A model generated the notes under the pieces. The model worked only from the letters and a program-made list of their open reading frames with translations. It was not told where the DNA came from and ran no database searches. Positions 5,602-10,377 of a stretch of 10,377 bases of DNA are shown here, piece by piece; position 1 is the stretch's first letter, and every line of letters starts with the position of its first letter. The position numbers and the translations under genes were made by a program. Source of the DNA: JBBRUG01 sp038247995 (GTDB taxonomy: Bacteria; Chloroflexota; Chloroflexia; Chloroflexales; Chloroflexaceae); NCBI GenBank assembly GCA_038247995.1, contig JBBRUG010000211.1, forward strand, positions 1 through 10,377, written 5' to 3'.

Positions 5602-7383
5602 ATGCGCCATCACGCTTTGCTGCTCGTGCTGATTGTGCCGATGCTGATTGGTTTATTGCCTACCCATACACCGCGCCCGGGCGCGCCGGTAGCAGCCCAT
5701 GCCGCCGAGCTTGCCGCCCTACCTGCTCCGGTTCCCGGTGCGCCCGCGCCGAGCATGGCGCTCTCGGTCGCGGCAGGCTACGCCGGCCAGACGGTAACGG
5801 TGAGCGGTGAAGGTGGGCCGGGTTTTGCCGGCGTGCGTATTGTCTGGCTGCTGGAGGGCGCAACGTACGCGGCGGCAGTGGTTTCTGTCGCCGATGCCGA
5901 GCGCTATACAGCCACAATCAGCGTTCCGCCTGAAGCGGCGATCGGGCCGGCGCAGATCTGCGTTGCCGCCAGCGGTAGTGAACAGGCGGCTTTTGCCTGC
6001 GCCGACTTCACGGTTGAAACGCCGCCGCCGGCGAGCCTCGACTTCCAATTACCGGCCGCTCTGCTGCCAACTGGGGCGGCGCTGCAACAGGGCGGCGACG
6101 CTACATTCAGCCTGCTCGATATGGCCGGCAAAACGATCGCCACCGCGCCGGTACAGGCCAACGGGCGCGTGCAGATCGCCACTATTCCGCCCGGCGTCTA
6201 TCAGCCGATCCTCAGCGGCGTTGTGGCGCAGTTAAGCGAGTTCAGCGCCCTCGAACTTGGCCCTGCGCAGATGATTACTAGTGTGCTGCCCCAAACGCCT
6301 GCGGTGCGCCGAGTCGACCCGGTGACGCGGGAGTTCTGCGATAACGCCGATGCGCTGGTGGCCGCGATCGGGGCGCGCTATGCCGATGCGGGCCGCTTCA
6401 CTCCGCCGCGCATCGGCACGGCTTCGACTGCGAACACCCGCTCCGATTTTGCGGCTTTCCGCGATACCTACTATGGCCCGAACCCGCGCTACAACATGGC
6501 AAATACGCAGGCGCAGCAGCCTGCGCTCGGGTGGTATATCAGCGGGGTAGAGCTGCAAAACCAGTTCTCGGCTACCGTTCAGTCGCGTTTTTTCAACAGC
6601 GTGCAGCGCGTTGAGGTCTGGCGGCGTAACGCCGACGCCGTGACGTTTACGAGAGTGGCGAATCTCAGCCCGGTCGGCGGGGTGTTTGTTCACACGCAGA
6701 ATGTGGGCGAATTTGCGCCGGGCGCTGCGGAACTGGCGTTTGCCCCGGTAGTAAACGGCGTGCGCCAGTGCAGCCGCCGGGTGACGCTGAATGTTGCGCT
6801 GGACCCGCTGGTCGGAATGTTCGCCAATACACGCACGCGCTGGAATGCCGAAGGGTATTACGAGTTCGACGGCACCATGCCGCAGGTTCCCGGCTTGCCG
6901 GTGGAACTGCCGCTGAATATTGAGTATCTGGGCGATCTGGGCACGCGCATGAATGCCGGCCTGCGGATTCGTGGCTTCATCGAACTAAACCAGGTGCTGA
7001 CCCTCGATTTGCTCGATGCCGAACTGGTGGCGAAAATCGTCGGCCAGAACCTGCTCAACGAACGGCGTACCTTGTTGCCGCCGGGAACGCGTTACCAGCC
7101 CGGTAGCCCGCGCAATTTGGCTATTCCCGTCGAATTGCACAATCTGCCGATGCTCTACCAGTCGATCACGATTTTTCGCGGCACCATCTTCTCCTGGTTC
7201 GGGATCTTCAATCTGAACGGTGCCGTGGGGGCGCAATTCGGCGCGGGCCAAGGTCGGCAGTACCAGGTTTGCGTCGTTGAGCGGACTCAGATCGATGAAA
7301 TGTGCGCCATCGTCAAGCGGCGACGTGGTGCGGGCCAGTTGCTGATCAGGATCTGCCGCGCGCACTGCATCGGCCAACCGTAG
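5602..7383 (+). CDS. Exported protein of unknown function, beta-rich, abnormal 3' end
   Basis: I do not recognise the family. A good ribosome site (GAGGAG, 7 nt before the ATG) fixes the start. Residues 1-20 form a hydrophobic signal segment, with a possible cleavage site after AHA (32-34). A Pro/Ala linker leads to an Ig-like beta domain (about 53-138, with a C120/C133 pair). A second beta unit (about 145-220, GKTIATAPVQANG to IPPGVYQ) resembles carboxypeptidase-regulatory-like folds. The remainder (about 225-558) is unassigned, with isolated cysteines C246, C390 and C557. The protein should act outside the membrane. Residues from about 560 to 593 become Arg/Cys-rich (KRRRGAGQLLIRICRAHC) and lie antisense to a better-looking HTH frame, so the original C-terminus was probably lost and replaced. 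The terminator ends 31 bp before the start, leaving little room for a promoter. Confidence 0.85.
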   Translation: MRHHALLLVLIVPMLIGLLPTHTPRPGAPVAAHAAELAALPAPVPGAPAPSMALSVAAGYAGQTVTVSGEGGPGFAGVRIVWLLEGATYAAAVVSVADAERYTATISVPPEAAIGPAQICVAASGSEQAAFACADFTVETPPPASLDFQLPAALLPTGAALQQGGDATFSLLDMAGKTIATAPVQANGRVQIATIPPGVYQPILSGVVAQLSEFSALELGPAQMITSVLPQTPAVRRVDPVTREFCDNADALVAAIGARYADAGRFTPPRIGTASTANTRSDFAAFRDTYYGPNPRYNMANTQAQQPALGWYISGVELQNQFSATVQSRFFNSVQRVEVWRRNADAVTFTRVANLSPVGGVFVHTQNVGEFAPGAAELAFAPVVNGVRQCSRRVTLNVALDPLVGMFANTRTRWNAEGYYEFDGTMPQVPGLPVELPLNIEYLGDLGTRMNAGLRIRGFIELNQVLTLDLLDAELVAKIVGQNLLNERRTLLPPGTRYQPGSPRNLAIPVELHNLPMLYQSITIFRGTIFSWFGIFNLNGAVGAQFGAGQGRQYQVCVVERTQIDEMCAIVKRRRGAGQLLIRICRAHCIGQP

Positions 7384-7623
7384 CAGGTTGTGGGCATCGG
7401 TCGATTGGGGTTCGAGCCCAAGTGCAGGGAAGAAGAGCGCAACGAGCGTACTCAGTTCGGGTGGGCGCCGCCCGGATTCGAGGCGCGAAATCTGCGCATC
7501 ACTATAGCCGACGGCGCGCCCCAACTCGGCCTGGGTGAGCCGAGCGCTGCGCCGCAGGAGGCGCAGTTGGGCGCCGAAGGTCGTGGCTACGAGTAGATTG
7601 GTTGGCGCAAGCGTTTGCGACAT
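6985..7623 (-). CDS. Xre-family HTH regulator, probably truncated remnant
   Basis: From the ATG at 7623 the first 95 or so residues are a convincing Xre/Cro HTH protein: TFGAQLRLLRRSARLTQAEL, then GYSDAQISRLESGRRPPE (about 40-56), then a LSTLVALFFPALGLE helix and a short Leu-rich helix ending near residue 88. This N-terminal module is typical of large Chloroflexia regulators that continue into an AAA/NB-ARC-type ATPase and TPR repeats; none of that is here. Downstream of about 7270 the frame stays open to 6985 only as the antisense of the exported-protein gene, with codon position 3 facing that gene's position 1, so residues beyond about 115 are probably not native. No Shine-Dalgarno is seen. 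It lies 79 bp after paaG on the same strand. It may be a pseudogene or a short DNA-binding protein with a random tail. Confidence 0.55.
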   Translation of the reverse strand: MSQTLAPTNLLVATTFGAQLRLLRRSARLTQAELGRAVGYSDAQISRLESGRRPPELSTLVALFFPALGLEPQSTDAHNLLRLADAVRAADPDQQLARTTSPLDDGAHFIDLSPLNDANLVLPTLARAELRPHGTVQIEDPEPGEDGAAKNRDRLVEHRQIVQFDGNSQIARATGLVTRSRRQQGTPFVEQVLADDFRHQFGIEQIEGQHLV

Positions 7624-7702
7624 AAGGTGGGTTGGGAGCGTATCGCGAGCCAGCGCATCCGGCTCGTAGCTGGATGGGCGTGTTGCGCTGCGTTTGCGCT
7701 GA

Positions 7703-8488
7703 TCACTGAAACTGCGCCGGACGTTTGGCGCGGAAGGCGGCAACGCCCTCGGGGAAATCGGGGTGGGCGCCGGCGATCTGCTGGGCCTGAGCTTCATATT
7801 CGAGTGTTTGCTCTAATGTTGATCCATCGGCGTGAATGAAACTGCGCTTGATCAGGCTAAGCGCCACGGCCGGCCCACTGGCCAGGCTGCTCGTTAACGC
7901 GGCGACGGCAGCATGGAAGCCTTCGGGCGGCGCCACTTCTTCCACCAGACCCCATGCGAGCGCAGTTGCGGCGTCGATGGTTTCGCCGCTGAACGCGAGG
8001 CGTAGCGCACGACTCGGCCCAACTAGGCGGGGCAAAAAGTAGGTCATCCCGCAGTCGGGGATGAGCCCGATCTTCACGAAGGCGGCTGAGAAAAGCGCGT
8101 CGGCGGTGGCGATGCGCAGATCACAGGCCAGGGCCAGGCTCAGGCCCGCGCCGGCAGCTACGCCATTCACGGCAGCAATAACCGGCTTGCCGAGGGTACG
8201 TAGCTTGAGCACCAGCGGATTGTAGCGTGTGCGCAGCCGGTCGCCAATCATTGTGGCTGCGCTGTCGTCGAGCGGCACTTCGCGCAGATCCTGCCCGCTA
8301 CAGAAAGCCTTGCCCGTTCCGGTGATCACCAGACAGCGCACGGCAGCATCGCGTTCGGCCTGGCGCAAGGCGGCCATCAAGTCGTCGAAGAGTTGTGCAT
8401 TGAGTGCGTTATACACGTCGGGGCGGTGCAGCGTGAGCGTGGCGACGCCGTTGTCTACGGCGTAGATGACGGTTGGTGTGTTCGTCAT
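7703..8488 (-). CDS. paaG: Enoyl-CoA hydratase/isomerase family, PaaG-like
   Basis: This 261-residue crotonase-fold protein is most like 2-(1,2-epoxy-1,2-dihydrophenyl)acetyl-CoA isomerase, which turns the ring epoxide into an oxepin in aerobic phenylacetate degradation. The oxyanion-hole segments are AFCSGQDLRE (61-70) and NGVAAGAGLSLALACD (108-123). The two catalytic Glu of hydratases are absent; instead the KIGLIPDCGMTYFLPRLVG block (139-157) carries D145, matching the catalytic Asp of PaaG. The C-terminal EGVAAFRAKRPAQF is also PaaG-like. The start is MTNTPTV at 8488, with AGGAA just upstream; a longer in-frame extension to 8602 would reach into the intergenic hairpin and is rejected. It lies 100 bp after the PaaF-like gene on the same strand, probably the same operon. 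A related acyl-CoA isomerase role is possible. Confidence 0.88.
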   Translation of the reverse strand: MTNTPTVIYAVDNGVATLTLHRPDVYNALNAQLFDDLMAALRQAERDAAVRCLVITGTGKAFCSGQDLREVPLDDSAATMIGDRLRTRYNPLVLKLRTLGKPVIAAVNGVAAGAGLSLALACDLRIATADALFSAAFVKIGLIPDCGMTYFLPRLVGPSRALRLAFSGETIDAATALAWGLVEEVAPPEGFHAAVAALTSSLASGPAVALSLIKRSFIHADGSTLEQTLEYEAQAQQIAGAHPDFPEGVAAFRAKRPAQFQ

Positions 8489-8556
8489 AGGGGTTCCTGA
8501 AGGGATGATAAGGTTGTCCGGGCGGGCGCTGAAGCACCGTGTGTTTCTGAGGGGCA

Positions 8557-8578
8557 ATCCGCCGCTGAAGCGGCGGAT
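8557..8578. other. GC-rich inverted repeat between the two crotonase genes
   Basis: A perfect 9-bp stem (ATCCGCCGC and its complement) with a TGAA tetraloop lies 11 bp after the PaaF-like stop. No T-tract follows on either strand, so it is not a standard terminator. It may stabilise the upstream mRNA or be a copy of a dispersed palindrome. Confidence 0.6.
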
Positions 8579-8588
8579 GTGGGCTGTG

Positions 8589-9356
8589 TCACCGGCCTTC
8601 AAATTCCGGCGGGCGTTTTTCGATGAAAGCGCGCATGCCCTCTTTCTGGTCGGCTGTGGCGAAGAGCAGGTAGAAGTTGCGCTCTTCGATCGCCAACCCT
8701 TCGCGTACAGTGGTATCGGCGGCGGCGCGCACGGCTTCTTTGGCCATGCGGACGGCCACTGGCGCCTTACTCGCGATTATAGCGGCGAGGCGTTGGGCTT
8801 CGGCAACAACCGCTTCGGCGGGGCAGACGCGGTTCACCAGGCCATGCTGCAATGCTTCCTGCGCCGAGAGCGTTGCCCCGGTGAGGATCAATTCCATGGC
8901 GCGGTAAGGGCCAAGGGCGCGAGTCAGCCGGGCTGTACCGCCGGCACCGGGAATGATACCGATGTTCACCTCGGGCTGGCCGAACTGCGCCGTGTCGCTG
9001 GCGATGATAATGTCGCAGAGCATGGCTAGTTCACAACCGCCGCCCAGGGCATACCCGCTTACCGCCGCAATGATCGGTGTGCGGCAGGCGGCGATGCTCG
9101 TCCAACGCGTAAATGTGGCGCTGGCAGCCATCTCAACTGGTGTCGCGTCGGCCATGGCTTTAATGTCGGCGCCGGCGGCAAATACCCGCGGGCCGCCCGT
9201 CAGCACAATTGCGCGCACCTGCGGATCGGTGTCGGCAGCAGCTATGGCGGCCAGCAGTTCGTTCATCAGCGCCGGGCTTAAGGCATTCAGCGCCTGAGGG
9301 CGGTTCAGGGTCAGCGTCGTTACCGGCCCGTCCGTTGTTGTAAGCACCAGGCTCAT
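8589..9356 (-). CDS. paaF: Enoyl-CoA hydratase, PaaF-like
   Basis: This 255-residue crotonase-fold hydratase would add water across a 2,3-enoyl-CoA. Oxyanion-hole segments are FAAGADIKAM (59-68) and GYALGGGCELA (101-111). Both catalytic glutamates are present: E109 in GGGCE and E129 in FGQPE, followed by IGIIPGAGGTARL. The C-terminus KRPPEFEGR and the length equal those of E. coli PaaF (2,3-dehydroadipyl-CoA hydratase), and the PaaG-like gene next door supports that name. A generic beta-oxidation crotonase would look much the same. The start at 9356 (MSLVLTTTDG) has AGAGGAA close before it; an in-frame extension to 9416 would be translated from the palindrome and heptamer repeat and is rejected. 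It heads the minus-strand pair and diverges from the flavin reductase gene. Confidence 0.9.
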   Translation of the reverse strand: MSLVLTTTDGPVTTLTLNRPQALNALSPALMNELLAAIAAADTDPQVRAIVLTGGPRVFAAGADIKAMADATPVEMAASATFTRWTSIAACRTPIIAAVSGYALGGGCELAMLCDIIIASDTAQFGQPEVNIGIIPGAGGTARLTRALGPYRAMELILTGATLSAQEALQHGLVNRVCPAEAVVAEAQRLAAIIASKAPVAVRMAKEAVRAAADTTVREGLAIEERNFYLLFATADQKEGMRAFIEKRPPEFEGR

Positions 9357-9380
9357 AGGTTCCTCTGTGCGGGTGGGCGG

Positions 9381-9400
9381 GGCGGACCCGCGGGTCCGCC
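9381..9400. other. 20-bp perfect palindrome in the paaF leader
   Basis: GGCGGACCCG is followed at once by its exact reverse complement, with one more G:C pair outside. It lies 24 bp before the PaaF-like start and 10 bp from the heptamer array. It could be a dimeric regulator site, an mRNA hairpin, or a dispersed GC-rich palindrome. Confidence 0.7.
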
Positions 9401-9410
9401 CGTACGGTTG

Positions 9411-9515
9411 CATCAAGCATCAGGTATCAAGCATCAGGTATCAAGCATCAGGCATCAAGCATTGGGCATCAGGCATTGGGCATTGGGCATTGGGCATTGG
9501 GCATCAAACATCAGT
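9411..9515. repeat. Fifteen contiguous heptamers (CATCAGG/CATTGGG family)
   Basis: The stretch divides without any slip into fifteen 7-bp units of five main kinds: CATCAGG, CATCAAG, TATCAAG, CATTGGG and terminal variants CATCAAA and CATCAGT. The left half alternates CATCAGG with TATCAAG as a 14-bp higher-order unit; the right half has a homogeneous block of four CATTGGG. It fills the divergent gap between the PaaF-like and flavin reductase genes. The same CATCAGG word occurs twice at 2055-2068. The pattern resembles cyanobacterial heptameric STRRs. Confidence 0.93.
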
Positions 9516-9519
9516 CTGT

Positions 9520-9525
9520 ATTGTA
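9520..9525 (-). promoter_or_regulatory. Candidate -10 box (TACAAT) for the paaF-paaG pair
   Basis: The minus strand reads TACAAT (five of six to TATAAT) 4 nt upstream of the heptamer array. No good -35 hexamer is visible at 16-18 bp. If used, the heptamers and the palindrome would form a leader of about 160 nt before the PaaF-like start. Confidence 0.3.
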
Positions 9526-9543
9526 CCGCACCCGCGCCGCGCC

Positions 9544-9572
9544 GCGACAAATGAACCAACCTGAGGCATAAT
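9544..9572 (+). promoter_or_regulatory. Candidate promoter for the flavin reductase gene
   Basis: GCGACA (9544-9549, four of six to TTGACA), a 17-bp spacer and CATAAT (9567-9572, five of six to TATAAT) are followed by an A/T-rich tract. Transcription would start about 30 bp before the ATG at 9609. Confidence 0.5.
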
Positions 9573-9608
9573 AAAGAAAGCAAGATATTTTGAAACTCGC
9601 GTGAGCTT

Positions 9609-10082
9609 ATGAACATCGAACAACGGGCCTATCGCAATACAATGGGTCTCTTCGCCACCGGGGTAACGGTGATTACCGTCGATGCGGGCGATACCATCCA
9701 CGGCATGACTGCCAACTCGCTGACGTCGGTTTCGCTTGATCCCCTGTTGCTGCTTGTCTGCGTTGATCGGCGGGCGCGGATGGCGAATATTATTGTTGAA
9801 GCGGGACGGTTTGGGGTGAGTATTTTGCGCGCCGATCAGGAGCCGATCTCGCGCCATTTTGCCGGTCGCCCCGACCCAGAGTTGGCGTTGAGCTTTACGC
9901 ACCTCGCGGGCGCGCCGGTGCTTGCTTCAAGTATGGCTGCATTAGCTTGTCGGGTCGAGCGTGTGCTCGATGGGGGTGATCACCTAATTGTGCTTGGGCA
10001 GGTTGAGGCATTGCACAGCGATCCTGATCCAGTCAGTCCGCTGTTGTATTTTAAAGGGCAGTATTGCTCACTGGAACACTGA
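9609..10082 (+). CDS. Flavin reductase-like FMN-binding protein
   Basis: This 157-residue protein has the split-barrel flavin reductase-like fold (PF01613; HpaC/RutF-type), which uses NAD(P)H to reduce free flavin for a partner monooxygenase. Motifs seen are GLFATGVTVITV (13-24), the flavin-binding block GMTANSLTSVSLDPLLLLV (32-50), FGVSIL (68-73), the family GDHLIVLGQVE strand (123-133, with the usual Gly-Asp-His) and LLYFKGQYCSL (145-155). Length is normal. The ribosome site is weak (GTGAG). A monooxygenase partner is not in the window; divergence from PaaF/PaaG-like genes suggests aromatic or acyl-CoA catabolism, but that is positional inference. Its TGA stop is the first TGA of the CTGA-type repeat array, so the array starts exactly at the gene's end. 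Confidence 0.93.
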   Translation: MNIEQRAYRNTMGLFATGVTVITVDAGDTIHGMTANSLTSVSLDPLLLLVCVDRRARMANIIVEAGRFGVSILRADQEPISRHFAGRPDPELALSFTHLAGAPVLASSMAALACRVERVLDGGDHLIVLGQVEALHSDPDPVSPLLYFKGQYCSLEH

Positions 10083-10304
10083 GCCACTGAGTAGGCTGAA
10101 CGCACTGAGCCACTGAGTAGGCTGAACGCACTGAGCCACTGAGTAGGCTGAGCGCACTGAGCGCACTGAGTAGGCTGAGCACACTGAGCCACTGAGCCAC
10201 TGAGTAGGCTGAGCACACTGAGCCACTGAGTAGGCTGAGCGCACTGAATTGATTGGTGCGCCGCCGGACATCACGCAGTATTGGCGGGTTCGAGGAGCTC
10301 CCAT
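10068..10304 (-). CDS. Doubtful 78-residue ORF running through the repeat array
   Basis: An ATG at 10304 has an ideal ribosome site, AAGGAG at 10317-10312, exactly 7 nt upstream. The first 20 residues (MGAPRTRQYCVMSGGAPINS) are non-repetitive; then the frame enters the CTGA array and encodes repeats around SAYSVAQ and QPTQWL before stopping inside the flavin reductase 3' end. I recognise no family. It may be the start of a gene whose body was replaced by the repeats, or a chance start. The strong initiation signal is the only real support. Confidence 0.25.
   Translation of the reverse strand: MGAPRTRQYCVMSGGAPINSVRSAYSVAQCAQPTQWLSGSVCSAYSVRSVRSAYSVAQCVQPTQWLSAFSLLSGSVFQ
10079..10247. repeat. 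Twenty-unit mosaic array of 8/9-mers beginning CTGA
   Basis: Twenty consecutive units each begin CTGA: CTGAGCCA (8 bp), CTGAGTAGG, CTGAACGCA, CTGAGCGCA and CTGAGCACA (9 bp each), with a degenerate last unit at 10244. The first copies form a regular 26-bp higher-order repeat (CTGAGCCA, CTGAGTAGG, CTGAACGCA); later copies are scrambled. There are no spacers of unique sequence, so it is not a CRISPR array. Confidence 0.93.
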
Positions 10305-10377
10305 AAAAAGACTCCTTCTTTGTAGCGCGTACGGCAGCGCCACGGCGCGGGGACTGCCTGCTTTAGCTGGCGGGGGA
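10248..10377. other. Right-edge segment without a recognised gene
   Basis: Apart from the doubtful minus-strand start at 10304, nothing here is recognised. A possible structured element (GGCAG at 10333-10337 pairing with CTGCC at 10354-10358, with an inner CGCC/GGCG stem) is present, but no T-tract follows. The segment may belong to a gene mostly outside the window. Confidence 0.4.

Noticed and set aside
7624..7797. N-terminal extension of the HTH protein to an ATG at 7797
   Set aside because: The extra 58 codons overlap the PaaG-like 3' end in another frame and read as low-complexity shadow; the ATG at 7623 gives a normal Xre start.
8466..9029. Plus-strand open frame of 187 codons over the PaaF-like gene
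   Set aside because: It is the antisense shadow of a crotonase whose catalytic residues are intact on the minus strand.
9411..9515. Possible iteron origin or CRISPR-like array
   Set aside because: Heptamers without spacers, no replication initiator gene and no DnaA-box cluster were seen; a simple tandem repeat explains it better.
10079..10247. Possible CRISPR array
   Set aside because: The units are 8-9 bp, contiguous and without unique spacers, and no cas gene is nearby.

Overview
The window looks like chromosomal DNA from a GC-rich bacterium, most likely a filamentous member of the Chloroflexota (class Chloroflexia). This is inferred from protein style only: a GAF module of the type seen before HD-GYP or cyclase domains, an Xre-type HTH of the kind that heads large Chloroflexia regulators, a PF13826/DUF4188 protein, and a habit of filling intergenic gaps with short tandem repeats. 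I see no rRNA, tRNA, CRISPR, transposase, integrase or phage gene. The content is mostly ordinary housekeeping and accessory genes; I do not see a complete novel defence or mobile system.

Positions 1-3331 (all minus strand) hold a signalling block. A NarL-class sensor histidine kinase (3331-2057) is followed after 39 bp by its likely partner, a LuxR-type response regulator (2017-1391). After another 154 bp comes a HisKA-REC-GAF protein (1236 to beyond the left edge) with no kinase ATPase domain in the visible part. Positions 3567-4382 (minus) hold a two-gene unit: a small two-helix membrane protein, then a PF13826/DUF4188 (af470-like) protein 12 bp downstream.

Positions 4661-5515 (plus) hold a retinol-dehydrogenase-like SDR that probably starts at a GTG, closed by a strong rho-independent terminator (5538-5570). 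Next is a 593-residue exported protein of unknown function (5602-7383). Its 3' end runs convergently into an Xre HTH gene on the minus strand (from 7623) that appears to have lost its downstream domains; this looks like an old deletion junction.

Positions 7703-9356 (minus) hold two crotonase-fold genes in tandem. They resemble PaaF (hydratase, two catalytic Glu) and PaaG (isomerase, Asp in the active-site loop), which together suggest ring-opened phenylacetyl-CoA or general acyl-CoA catabolism. A flavin reductase-like FMN-binding protein (9609-10082, plus) diverges from them.

The most distinctive feature is the intergenic DNA. Six of the nine gaps between genes carry a tandem array of a different short unit: 9-mers at 1325, 8-mers and 7-mers at 2034-2068, 7-mers at 3341, 8-mers at 4521, fifteen 7-mers at 9411-9515, and twenty mixed 8/9-mers at 10079-10247. 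The heptamers recall the STRR heptamers of cyanobacteria. Two arrays supply the stop codon of the gene they abut, and two sit exactly 4 nt downstream of a -10-like box.
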